The translations under genes were made by a program, and so were the position numbers. Below, in pieces: positions 37,233 through 47,689 of a stretch of 64,000 nt of DNA; the stretch's first letter is position 1, and each line of letters starts with the position of its first letter. The notes beneath the pieces were generated by a model that saw only the letters and a program-made list of their open reading frames with translations, made no database searches and was not told the origin of the DNA. Origin of the DNA: Stomorhina lunata (Eukaryota; Arthropoda; Insecta; Diptera; Rhiniidae); NCBI GenBank assembly GCA_933228675.1, contig OW121742.1, positions 14,710,489 to 14,774,488 of the forward strand. The letters are read 5' to 3'.

Positions 37233-39715
37233 AATTTTTTCTATAATTTTCTATAAAAACATTTTTATATCAATATTTATTTAATAAAATATTTATTTAA
37301 TAAAAATTTTGTAAAGCAAAAATTTTTGTGTCGAAAAATTTTGTAAAGCAAAAATTTTTGTGTCGAAAAATTTTCTATAGCAAAAATTTTTTTGTAGTAA
37401 AAATTTCTATGTTAAAAAATTTCTATAGCAAAAATTTTTATATCGAAAAATTTTTTATATCAACAATTTTTTTATCAAAATTTTTCTACAGCAAAAATTT
37501 TTACATCGACAAATTTTTTTCTAAAAAAAAATTTATATCGAAAAATTTTCCATATCAAAAATGTTTTATATCAAAAAATTCTTTTATAGCAAAAACTTTT
37601 ATACCAAAACATTTTTTATAGCAAAAGTTTTTATATCGAAAAATTTTTTATATCAAAAATTTTTGTATCGAAAAATTCTCTATGGCAAAATTTATATTTC
37701 GAAATTTTTTTATATCAAACATTTTTATAAAAATTTTCTATAGCAAAAATTTTTATATAGAAAATTTTCTATACCAAGAATTTTCTATTGCGTAAATTTT
37801 GAAATTTTTCTATAGCAAACATTTTTAAATAGAAAAATTTTCTATAGAAAAAATTTTTATATCGAAAAATTTTTTATATCAAAAATTTTTATATCGAAAA
37901 ATGGTTTTGTAAACATAAATTTTTATATCGAAGAATTTTGTACATCAAAATTTTTTTATATCGAAAAATTTTTTTATACCTAAGATGTTTATACCGAAAA
38001 ATTGTTTATAGCTAAAGTTTTTATATCGAAAAATTTTGTATATCAAAAATTTTTTATTGAAAAATTTTTTATAGAAAAATTTATATTTCGAAATTTTTCT
38101 ATTGCAAAAATTTTCTAAAGCAAACATTTTTATATAGAAAATATTTTTTATATAGAAAATTTGTATATTTTGGCACAAATTTTTATATCGAAAAATTTTT
38201 TATATCAAAAACAAAAATGTTTATATCGAAAATTTGTTTCAGTAAAAATTTTTATATCAAAATATTTCTATAGCAAAATTTTTTGTATTGAAAAATTTTC
38301 TATAGCAAAAATTTGTATGCCAAAAAATTTTCTATAGCAAAAATTTATGTTTCGAAAATTTTTTATATTAAAAATTTTTATATCGAAAAATTTTCTATGG
38401 CAAAAATTTTTATTTCGAATAATTTTCTTAGCAAAAGTTGATATTTCGAAATTTTTCTAAGCACAAATTTGTATATCGAAAAATTTTCTATAGCAAAAAT
38501 TGTTATACACAAACATTTGCTAAAGCAAAAATTTATATTCTGAAATTTTTATATAGCAAAAATTTTTATATCGAAAAATTTTTTATACCAAAAATTTTTA
38601 TATCGAAAAATTTTCTTATCAAAAGTTTTTATATCGAAAAATTGTCTAAAGCGTAAATTTATATTTTGAAATTATTCTATAGCAAAAATTTTTATATCGA
38701 AAAATTTTTTGCAGTAAAAATTGTTATATCAAAAAATTTCAGTAGCAAAAATTTTTGTCTCGAAAAATTTTCTTTAGCAAAAATTTATTTTATACGGAAA
38801 AAATTTCTGTAGCAAAATTTTATGTTTCCAAATTTTTCTGTAGCAAAAATTTTAATATAGAAAAATTTTCTATATGAAAAATTTTTATATCGAAAAATAT
38901 TTATATCGAAAAAGTTTCTTTAAAAAAATTGTTATATCAAAAAATTTTCTATAAAAAAATTTTTATATCAACAAACTCTTAATAAAAATTTTCTAAAGCA
39001 AAAATTTTTGTGTCGAAAAATTTTGTAAAGCAAAAATTTTTGTGTCGAAAAATTTTCTATAGCAAAAATTTTTTTGTAATAAAAATTTCTATGTTAAAAA
39101 ATTTCTATAGCAAAAATTTTTATATCGAAAAATTTTTTATATCAACAATTTTTTTATCAAAATTTTTCTACAGCAAAAATTTTAATATCGACAAATTTGT
39201 TTCTAAAAAAAAATTTATATCGAAAAATTTTTCATATCAAAAATTTTTTATATCAAAAAATTCTTTTATAGAAAAAATTTTTATACCAAAACATTTTTTA
39301 TAGCAAAAGTTTTTATATCGAAAAATTTTTTATATCAAAAATTTTTGTATCGAAAAATTCTCTATGGCAAAATGTATATTTCGAAATTTTTTTATATCAA
39401 ACATTCCCAGCAAAACTTTGGTAATGGCAAGTACTCTGATAACTGGTTACCTTGTAACGACTACAACATACCATCCGAATAAATAATAAGTTATTACAGA
39501 AGTACTGATTTGTAATTAAGATGGTAATTTAAACTGAATGGCCCCGGTTCAAATCCCACCAAGGGCAACAATTTTTTTTTAGTTTTTTTTTATTAAAAGA
39601 GTCTTTTTAAATGATTTTTGAATTTTAAGAACTTAAATATTATCTTCTGTAAAAAAATTTGTAAAACTAACTCACGTTAATGAAAAAATACCATCATGAG
39701 TCAATTTTGATTATG

Positions 39716-40162
39716 TAGGGGATGTTGAATACCAAACACGATTCTAATTGGTCTTAACTTGGTAAGCCCAACTTATCTGGGTCATCCTTCATCTCAACTG
39801 TGGACACACACCTCCTCATGGTATCACCCGGGGAGCTAGTTTAACACCCATTAATATTGCGAGTTAACATGTTCCGAGAGTTGTCCCATAAGATCGATAA
39901 AAATGGGTTAGGATAACGGGCTAGTAACCATCTCTTGAAAAAAAAAAAATACAATGAAGAGGATAAAATTAGAATTGAAATGTCCCACTACCTAATGTTA
40001 GAGGACGATGTCCGAAACTTCGATAGAAAGACCAAGTAGAGGAACATTTTTCAAAGCTTGGCCTATAAAATTGGAGAATATTCGCACAAGATCGAAATCC
40101 ATGGAATTCTAAAATGTGCTCGGACTTTGACCTTAACAGGTTGTAACATTTAAGCAAGTAAG
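39716..40162 (+). mobile_element. LINE-tailed SINE-like element, copy 1
   Basis: A 5' module of about 250 bp (containing ATTGGTCTTAACTTGGTAAG and CATCTCAACTGTGGACAC) is followed by a sense-oriented copy of the 3' coding end and tail of the LINE found at 45413-46367 (CGATAGAAAGACCAAGTAGA; GGAGAATATTCGCACAAGAT). The same arrangement occurs at 47690-48030. This is consistent with a non-autonomous element mobilised by that LINE, or with an internally deleted copy of it. Confidence 0.6.
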
Positions 40163-40387
40163 AGTCAATCTTATGTAAAAACTTATACAAAAAAGATTTA
40201 AATTATTTAAGTTTTAAAATAATTTTAAAAAAGTTTTAAAATAATTACAAAAAATCGTATAAAAATATTTTTCCAAAAATTACAACAAAGCAAAAAAAAG
40301 CAGGGAAAAACAAAGTTATTTTCACATGATTTTGGATCTAAAAATAAAAATTGTTTATATTAATTATAAGCTGCTAAGTTTTCAACA

Positions 40388-40458
40388 TATGAAGTAGCTC
40401 AGTGGAAGAGTCTCTGCCTAGCAGTCGGAGGGTCTGGGTTCGAGCCCCCATGGGATCA
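40388..40458 (+). other. tRNA-Ala(AGC)-like sequence, degenerate
   Basis: An A-box (TAGCTCAGTGG) and a B-box (GGTTCGAGCCC) are correctly spaced. The D-stem pairs (GCTC/GAGT with one wobble), and the anticodon loop CTAGCAG would give anticodon AGC. However, the acceptor arms (TATGAAG and TGGGATC) do not pair and the T-stem has only three pairs. It is therefore a tRNA-derived pseudogene or SINE head and not a functional tRNA. Confidence 0.6.
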
Positions 40459-42396
40459 TAAAAAAAATTTTGTATTTCGTTTAAAAATATATGTTTTTAA
40501 TAAAACAACAACAAAAAAGTTGTTGTTGTTGTTGCTTTCAAATTGCTTACCCAAGTCATTACTTTTCTGCAATTGGTAAGTACTTGCCTCCAATGACATC
40601 CCCATGTTAATGTAATGACTTAAACAGCGAATGAGTAAGTAGTTCGTGTTCAATAGTTTAACTGTTTAACTCATTATTTGGTAATGAAAAGTTTTACTGG
40701 GTTATAAAAATTTTCTATAGCAAAAATTTTTATATAGAAAATTTTCTATGCCAAAAATTTTCTATAGCGTAAATTTATATTTTGAAATTTTTCTATAGCA
40801 AACATTTGTACATAGAAAAATTTTCTATAGATAAAATTTTTATATCGAAAAATTTTTTATATCAAAAATTTTTATATCGAAAAATGGTTTTGTAAACATA
40901 AATTTTTATATCGAAAAATTTTGTATATCAAAATTTTTTTATATCGAAAAATTTTTTTATACCTAAGATGTTTATACCGAAAAATTGTTTATAGCTAAAG
41001 TTTTTATATCGAAAAGTTTTGTATATCAAAAATTTTTTATTGAAAAATTTTTTATAGAAAAATTTATATTTCGAAATTTTTCTATTGCAAAAATTTTCTA
41101 AAGCAAACATTTTTATATAGAAAATATTTTTTATATAGAAAATTTGTATATTTTGGCACAAATTTTTATATCGAAAAATTTTTTATATCAAAAGCAAAAA
41201 TGTTTATATCGAAAAATTTGTTTCAGTAAAAATTTTTATATCAAAATATTTCTATAGCAAAATTTTTTGTATTGAAAAATTTTCTATAGCAAAAATTTTT
41301 ATGCCAAAAAATTTTCTATAGCAAAAATTTATGTTTCGAAAATTTTTTATATTAAAAATTTTTATATCGAAAAATTTTCTATGGCAAAAATTTGTATTTC
41401 GAATAATTTTCTTAGCAAAAGTTGATATTTCGAAATTTTTCTAAGCACAAATTTGTATATCGAAAAATTTTCTATAGCAAAAATTGTTATACACAAACAT
41501 TTGCTAAAGCAAAAATTTATATTCTGAAATTTTTATATAGCAAAAATTTTTATATCGAAAAATTTTTTATACCAAAAATTTTTATATCGAAAAATTTTCT
41601 TATCAAAAGTTTTTATATCGAAAAATTGTCTAAAGCGTAAATTTATATTTTGAAATTATTCTATAGCAAAAATTTTTATATCGAAAAATTTTTTGCAGTA
41701 AAAATTGTTATATCAAAAAATTTCAGTAGCAAAAATTTTTGTCTCGAAAAATTTTCTTTAGCAAAAATTTATTTTATACGGAAAACATTTCTGTAGCAAA
41801 ATGTTATGTTTCCAAATTTTTCTGTAGCAAAAATTTTAATATAGAAAAATTTTCTATATGAAAAATTTTTATATCGAAAAATATTTATATCGAAAAAGTT
41901 TCTTTAAAAAAATTGTTATATCAAAAATTTTTCTATAAAAAAATTTTTATGTTGAAAAATTTTGTAAAAAAAAATTTTATATTGAAAAATTTTCTATAAA
42001 AAAATTTTTATATCGAAAAATTTTCTATAAAAAAATTGTTTTTTTCTTAATTTTCTATAAAAAAAAAATTTTATATTGAAAAATTTTGTATAAAAAATTT
42101 TTATATTGAAAAATTTTCTATAAAAAAAATTTTGATATCGAAAAATTTTCTATAAAAAAAAATTTATATCGAAACATTTTCTATAAAAAATTTTTATATC
42201 GAAAAATTTTCCATAAAAACAATTTTGCATCGAAAAATTTTCCAGAGCAAAAATTTGTATATCTAAAAATTTTCTAGGGCAAACATTTTTATATCTAAAA
42301 ATTTTCCATAACAAACATGTTTATATCGAAAATTTTATTTTTAAAAAATTTGTAAAATGTTAATAAAACATTTCATAACACTCCCATTTTACTTAC

Positions 42397-42435
42397 TTTT
42401 CCGAGAGCTGTTATATCTTCTTGTTCTTCAGTCAT
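42397..42435 (-). CDS. Putative first coding exon of an unidentified minus-strand gene
   Basis: On the minus strand an ATG in the context TTTAAAATG opens 39 nt encoding MTEEQEDITALGK, then a consensus GTAAGT donor in phase 0. The frame joins cleanly to the exon at 7229-7267 and then 4872-4911, giving a start of 39 residues and one further codon base. Complexity and GC are above the satellite next to it. The acidic N-terminus carries no signal peptide. I do not recognise the protein. If correct, intron 1 is about 35 kb and is largely satellite. Confidence 0.5.
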
Positions 42436-42775
42436 TTTAAAGATTTCAATAATTGAGGAAAAAAATCCAAGTTTTCAATTCAACACTTTCAAACACAATT
42501 ATTTACTTTTATTTATTTTATTGAAACACTTTTTAATTGTAAACAAATAGGCCTATCATTTGCTTAATTAATTACTAGTTTAATCGATTATTTTCGCCAT
42601 TAATCGATTTTATTTTGAGATATAAGCAAACAAAAATATTAAAACGAAAATTGAAAATGGACAAACGTTATTTATTAAGTGCACGAGACAACTAAAAAGC
42701 AGAAGAGCCACAAAAAATTATAAACATTCGTCTAATAATGATCTAATAATGAAAGCAAAAAAAAATATAAAAATA
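42436..42775. other. Probable 5' untranslated/promoter region of the minus-strand gene
   Basis: Normal-complexity AT-rich DNA upstream (minus sense) of the ATG at 42435. No TATA box or initiator can be assigned with confidence. Confidence 0.35.
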
Positions 42776-42778
42776 TAG

Positions 42779-43000
42779 AAAACAAGTGAGAAATTATGGG
42801 CGGTCAAGATCGACTAAATATTAAGCTACTGCTACACACATGGCAATTTTAGGTTTAGCCCTTATATGAGAGCCGTAGACAAATATGAACAGGCAGCAGC
42901 AAATTTTTGAAATGTGAATAATATTAATTTAAAACATTTGTATATCAAGTTTATGATCATTTTAGAGATATCAGTCAAATGACAACTCAAATCAAAGTTA
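42779..43000 (-). mobile_element. Degraded DINE-1-like terminus
   Basis: The plus strand reads AACAAGTGAGAAATTATGGG, then CGGTCAAGATCGACTA, the complement of the hairpin plus CTTACTTGTT terminus of element B. It is followed by a decayed GAGAGCCGTAGACAAATATG block matching GGGAGCTATGGTCAAATG. No intact ends. Confidence 0.5.
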
Positions 43001-43098
43001 ATGCCTAGCAAAATCATGCAATGATTTTGCTCTGTACGAGAAACATGATCGTTTTTAAGTTTTTACTGCTAATATTGGTAAAAGCGTCAAGCATTAAA

Positions 43099-44379
43099 GA
43101 ATGTTCTAAAAAAAATATGCATTTACTATTTAGACAAAATTTATCCATAGTGCAAGAAATAATTTATTTTTTGATCAAGTTAGTTTCTATAGATATGTCA
43201 GATACTATTATTTTAGAAATTATTAATTTTCAATAGTTATTTCAATCAAAATGGACTGCGAAAAAAAAGTTCGTGAAAATATAATTAAAACTTTTCAAAA
43301 AAATCCGTCATGGACTTTTAAAAAAATAGCTAAAAATTTGAAAGTTGACCCTCGAACGGTTTCTAATGCCATCAGACGGCATAAGTAAAACCTGAGCATT
43401 GAAAGAAAACCTGGATCAGGGAGGAAAAAAGGTCCTACAGATATTGGTAAGGCAAAAGAAGTCGAGCGACTCTTTCGAAGAGCGCCTAACACTTCTTTAA
43501 GAAAAGCAGCTCGTACGGTGAAATGTTCTACGAATTTTTCACATAGAGTCAAAGCTTATGCTGGACTGAAGACATAGGTTCCAGATCGCAATGCTATAAA
43601 GAACTTAGAAGCAAAAAAACGAGCGAAAAAATTGAAGTCTGATTTTATAAAAAAATACACCTGTTGTGTGATGGATGATGAAACATACGTACTGGCAGAC
43701 TTTTCTCAACTTCCTGGTCAAGATTTTTATGTTGCTGATAAAAGGGGCAATGTTCGGCAAGAGTTTCGCACAAAAAAAACAAACAAAATTCCCTAAGAAG
43801 TTTCTCGTGTGGCAAGCTATTTGCAGTTGTGGCAAAAGAAGTAAAGTATTTGTGGCATCTGGCACAATAAACACAGAAATTTATATAAAGGAGTGCCTAC
43901 AAAAACGGTTGTTACCCTTTTTAAGAGAGCACAGAGTGACTACATTTTTTTGGCCCGATTTGGCATCATGCCATTATGGAAAAAAGGCACTTGAGTGGTA
44001 CTCAAAGAATAATGTCATTTTTGTACCACGAGAGGCAAATCCACCTAACTGTCCAGAACTTCGGCCTGTGGAAAGATATTGGGCTCTGGTAAAAAAGGAA
44101 TTGAGGAACACAGGAAAGATTTCCAAGAACATGTCCGATTTTAAGCGCAGGTGGAAAACATGCTCCAAAAAGGTATCAGAAGCAACTGTAAAATCTTTAA
44201 TGGGAGGGTTTCCGAAAAAAGTCGATAATTTGGCAAAACCCTAGTACTAAGTAAACATTTTAATGCTAAATGATTTTGTATAATATGTCATTATATTTGC
44301 GAATTTTGTAGAGTTTTTATATTAAAAGGTTTGATTTTTATTTAAGAAAATCCAACTACAAATTTTATTTAGAGCACTC
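43099..44379 (+). mobile_element. Tc1/mariner-superfamily DD37E element, inactive
   Basis: The candidate terminal inverted repeat GAATGTTCTAAAAAAAATAT begins at 43099; its partner, complement GAGTGCTCTAAATAAAATTT, ends at 44379 (17 of 21 match over the longer alignment), with TA next to the right end. Both flank the transposase pseudogene at 43251-44244. A total length of about 1.28 kb is normal for the superfamily. Confidence 0.6.
43251..44244 (+). pseudogene. DD37E-type Tc1/mariner transposase pseudogene
   Basis: Starts MDCEKKVRENIIKTF and continues with a helix-turn-helix (FKKIAKNLKVDPRTVSNAI) that would bind the terminal repeats. The catalytic core follows: CVMDDETYV (first Asp), TTFFWPDLASCHYG (second Asp), and CPELRPVERYW, whose Glu lies 37 residues after the second Asp, giving the DD37E class known from insects. 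The copy is dead: there is a TAA after RRHK (about 43386), a TAG near 43574 and a frameshift near 43780-43795, after which the frame opens to the end at KKVDNLAKP. About 330 codons in all, close to family length. Confidence 0.88.
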
Positions 44380-44384
44380 TAACA

Positions 44385-44925
44385 TATTAGCAACATATTA
44401 GCAGAATTGTTGGCAACTTATTCTTGTCTTAAAGAAGCAAATCACTGGCCAAGTTTAGGCGATCTAAACATAAAAAGTCTCCTGGACATAAGCAGTGCTC
44501 TTCAGCAATCGCTTGTCCAATTGCCAGTGAATTTTCTAAGTGCTGGACGTTAGACAATATAAAAAAAAGCATCTGAAATTTTAACGACTTTAATCAAAAT
44601 GACGTAAGTCAAGAGCTTCTTATAAGTTGTTATACATTATGTGTCAGAACAGTAAATACTATATCTGTTCGAGTAGGGTATACAAATGAGAGCAACACAA
44701 ATAAAATATCATGTTCATTATTATTATGAACATTATGATAATTTTCATCATCATGAATCATAATGATCATTACATCATCATAAAAACATTAAAGGGGTTA
44801 AACTTTACAGCAAAAACACCAATTAGAACAGTAAAGCGAGCACGAAATCTAAGCAAGTTAGAAAGTATAGTTTGGTCAAATCCGACCTTAACATAACCTA
44901 CACATTTAAAAAAAAAAACAAAAAA
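44385..44925. other. Unassigned sequence between DD37E and LINE relics
   Basis: Mixed sequence including an ATCAT-rich stretch (44711-44790). No gene is supported. Moderate complexity at 44420-44560 suggests another decayed mobile element. Confidence 0.4.
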
Positions 44926-44927
44926 AA

Positions 44928-45412
44928 AACAAAATTGCCTGGGCAATGACAATATCTCAGCGGAAATGCTTTTATGTGATGTTGAAGGATCGTCGAGATT
45001 GTGGCACTCATTTGTGTGTATAAAAAGAAGCTCTGCCAACCTCCTGGAATGAAGGTATACTAGTCAAAATACCAAAAATAGGTCACCCCAAAGACTGTAA
45101 AAACTACAGGGGTATAACACTTCTCCCAATACCGAGCAAAGTACAAAGTCGTGTAATTTTGAACAGAATATCCGACACAGTTTCCTCTACACTCCTCGAA
45201 AATCAGTTTGGGTTCAGAAAAAACCGTTTTTGTGTTGATCTAATCAACACAATAAGAATAGTACTAGAGCAAAGTAATGAATTCCGCACTCCCATTTACC
45301 TAGCGTTTATCGACTTTATAAAGATCTTCGACGGTATCAAATCGTAACATGACATCGAAAATTCTAAACTTAATTCGGGCAATGTACGCGGATTTTAAAT
45401 GTCGAGTCCTAC
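44928..45412 (+). pseudogene. RTE-type LINE reverse transcriptase, 5' portion (split copy A)
   Basis: Encodes, with frameshifts, PGNDNISAEML, then KIPKIGHPKDCKNYRGITLL, then LLENQFGFRKNRFCVDLINT and YLAFIDFIKIFDGI. These are the early reverse transcriptase motifs of insect RTE-clade endonuclease/reverse transcriptases (the family has NWRGITLLS, EQAGFR, FVDFEKAFD). The frame is interrupted at 45412 by an antisense LINE and resumes at 46374. Confidence 0.8.
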
Positions 45413-46367
45413 TTACTGACTTACTGACTTACTTTACTTAAATGGCCTGTAATTACAACCTGTTTAGGTCAAAGGCCGAGCATATTTTAGAATTCCAAGC
45501 ACCTCTATCTTGTGCACATATTCTCCAATTTCGTATACCAAGTTTCAAAAGATTTTCTTCTACTTGGTCTTTCCATCGAAGTTTTGGACGCCCACTTCTA
45601 CGCGTTCCCTCTGGATCATTATCGAATACTTTTCTTGCCGGAGTATTTTCATCCATTCGAACAACATGTCCTAGCCAACGCAGACGCTGTTGCTTAATGC
45701 GTTTTACTATGTCTATGTCAGCGTATAACTCATACAGCTAATGGTTCATTCGATGTCGATACTCATTGTTGACGCAGACTCGTCCAAAGATTCTTCGTAG
45801 AATTTTCCTCTCAAATACTCCAAGGATAGCTTCATCTGTCTGTGCAAGTGCCCATGATTCAGCACCATACAATAACACGGGTAGTATGAGCGTTTTATAG
45901 AGCGTGATTTTATTTCTTACAGAGAGGACTTTATTTCTTAGCTGTTTGCTTAGTCCAAAATAGCATCGATTGGCAAGTATGATTCTACGTTTGATTTCGA
46001 AGCTTATATCGTTGTTGATGTTCACAGCGGTACCAAGGTATACAAATTCTTTTACAACCTCGAAACTATAGTTCTCAACGGACACATGTGATCCAATTCT
46101 AGTGGTCTGTCTACCTGTAGAAACCATCAGTTTTGTTTTTGATTTATTTACAGCTAGACCCATTTTGTTTGATTCCTTCTCGATATTGGAAAAGGCGGCA
46201 GTTACCTCGCATAGAGTGCGTCCTATAATATCAATGTCATCGGCAAACGCGAGTAGCATATGTTTTCTATTGAAAATTGTTCCTGTTGTATTAACCAATG
46301 CATCTCGCAAGATTTTCTCTAACACAATATTGAAGAGGTCACAAGATAAACTGTCACCTTTCCCGAA
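45413..46367 (-). mobile_element. 5'-truncated LINE (copy B) inserted into LINE A
   Basis: Minus-strand reverse transcriptase 3' half: KGDSLSCDLFNIVLEKIL, HMLLAFADDIDIIGR (catalytic FADD), VLLYGAESWALAQTDEA, FERKILRRIFG, then after a single in-frame TAG (45738-45740) RLRWLGHVVRMDENTPARKV, GRPKLRWKDQVEENL and a stop near 45453. It ends in a short ACTT/GACTTACT tandem tail, as RTE-like elements do. TCCTAC flanks both ends (45407-45412 and 46368-46373), marking the target duplication. Only one nonsense codon makes this the younger element. Confidence 0.85.
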
Positions 46368-46373
46368 TCCTAC

Positions 46374-47235
46374 ACAAGAGTTAATTATCAGATCCGTTCG
46401 ATGTTACTACTGGAGTAAGGCAAGGATGCATCTTTTCGCCTATACTTTGTATCCTCGTCATGGCACGGCGCACGGCTCTAAAAGGCACGTTATCCAATGG
46501 ACAATACCCTTTAAACAAATTGAGGACTTTAATTATGCCGATGACCTATGTATGTCTTCTAAGCCAAAGCTCAGGTCACCTTCAATAGAATACTAACGCT
46601 ATCACTGTTGAATCTCGGACAGCTGGGCTGGAAATCAATATTTCCAAGACAAAGATTATGCCCGGCTATGGCACAAACCCGTTGACACACATCAATGTGG
46701 ATATCATGGTAGTTTAGTATATACAAAAGGTGACGCAGATGAGCATATTAAATCGCGTATTATTAAGGCAAAATCTGGAAATCTCGGCAAATATCAACAA
46801 CAACTAAGTTACGAATATACAACTCGAATGTCAAGTCCATCCTGTATTACATCCATCTGTATTACCTGGAAATGCACAAATACCATCGATAAACGACTGC
46901 AAACCTTTACAAACAAATGCTTAAGGCAAATCTTTAATATATCGTGGCCGAATCGCGTAAGAAATAAAGATCTAGTTAATGCGACAAACCGAATCCCTGC
47001 TTACATAGAGGTATGTCAACGGAAATGGCGGTGGATAGGCCACACACTTCGAAGGCCAAATACCAACATTGCCCGACAAGCGCTTCGTTGGAATCAACAG
47101 GGAAACGGGCTTCGTGTTGGTGCACCTGCTAGAACGTGGAGAAGGTCAATTGATGCGGATTTGTAAGCAGTAAACTATTCATGGAATGAAAAGAATGGTA
47201 GAGGCCCTATGCTCTACTGGGAGTCAAGGATAGCA
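46374..47235 (+). pseudogene. RTE-type LINE reverse transcriptase, 3' portion (split copy A)
   Basis: Continues copy A after the insertion: PFDVTTGVRQGCIFSPIL, then QIEDFNYADDLCM (catalytic YADD), and a C-terminal part with RLQTFTNKCLRQIFNISWPN, KWRWIGHTLRRPNTN and ARTWRRSIDADL, ending near 47166, with a further coding-like tail to about 47235. Several stops and frameshifts. Older than the LINE inserted into it. Confidence 0.8.
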
Positions 47236-47265
47236 AAAGATCCAAGGCCAAATTACTTTTATTGG

Positions 47266-47420
47266 AATTTGTTGTTGTAACTGCGATATTATTGGTAATA
47301 AAGCAGAAGTGGCAGTCCTTGGTCGGAATCCTAAGATTTCCGAGTCGTTTCGGTACAAAGAACCGACTGCCGTGGGAACGTATTGGATTTTGTTCATTCC
47401 GTTCTGTCTCATAGGCATAG
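47266..47420. repeat. Dispersed repeat shared with Scsalpha1 intron 3, copy 1
   Basis: GCAGAAGTGGCAGTCCTTGG, AAGATTTCCGAGTCGTT and TACAAAGAACCGACTGCCGT match the segment at about 55880-56020 (AAGTGACAGTCCTTGGTCAG, AAGATTTCCGAGTCATTCCG). Probably a fragment of an interspersed element whose full extent is not visible. Confidence 0.65.
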
Positions 47421-47689
47421 ATCTATAGCACTCAGAGTATGACTAATACATACGCCATTTATAGTGTTGGAACTATTCGATTTTAATTTTTTTTTTATAT
47501 AACAATTGATGGAAAACACTTCTGCCTGGAGATTATTCCACATACGAACAGTTCGATTAGTGTGTTGTGCGATCCACTGACCAATCGACTACAAATGGAT
47601 ATACTTTAACTGAAATTCGAGTATTACGCAAAAATATGCGTGTTTTGGGAACCATTATTTCATTACAGCACTTGCCACTGTGATGTGCT

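Larger units (their letters stand above)
39406..40701. mobile_element. 1.3-kb composite element with CCCAG(C/T)AAAACTTT terminal inverted repeats
   Basis: The left end is CCCAGCAAAACTTT and the complement of the right end is CCCAGTAAAACTTT (13 of 14 match). The paralogous, uninterrupted site at about 37716-37735 (CAAACATTTTTATAAAAATT) shows precisely what was inserted. Inside are a B-box fragment (39541-39570), a LINE-tailed SINE-like element (39716-40162), a tRNA-like sequence (40388-40458) and an AAC/GTT hairpin. No transposase. Superfamily unknown, and no clear target duplication. Confidence 0.75.
37090..42360. repeat. Satellite array R9 (32-bp; ATATCG hexamer), inverted relative to R8
   Basis: Units of CTATAG, CA5T5, ATATCG, A5T4. 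A 1.68-kb segment starting near 37320 is repeated from about 39002. The second copy is interrupted by the 1.3-kb insertion at 39406-40701. Frames such as 37328-37621 and 39010-39303, rich in Lys, Phe, Ser and Ile, are translations of the repeat. Confidence 0.93.

Noticed and set aside
40388..40458. Functional tRNA-Ala gene
   Set aside because: The acceptor arms do not pair, and the T-stem has only three pairs.
37328..42000. Several 60-100-codon plus-strand reading frames rich in Lys, Phe, Ser, Ile
   Set aside because: They are translations of the 32-bp satellite, recur wherever the unit recurs, and have no non-repeat sequence.
8135..42360. Centromeric or telomeric satellite
   Set aside because: Arrays are short, of several different families, interrupted by unique DNA and mobile elements, and lie near genes; typical megabase-scale homogeneity is absent.
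45442..46596. Plus-strand frames over the antisense LINE
   Set aside because: They are the opposite strand of the reverse transcriptase of LINE B, whose minus-strand frame carries the family motifs.
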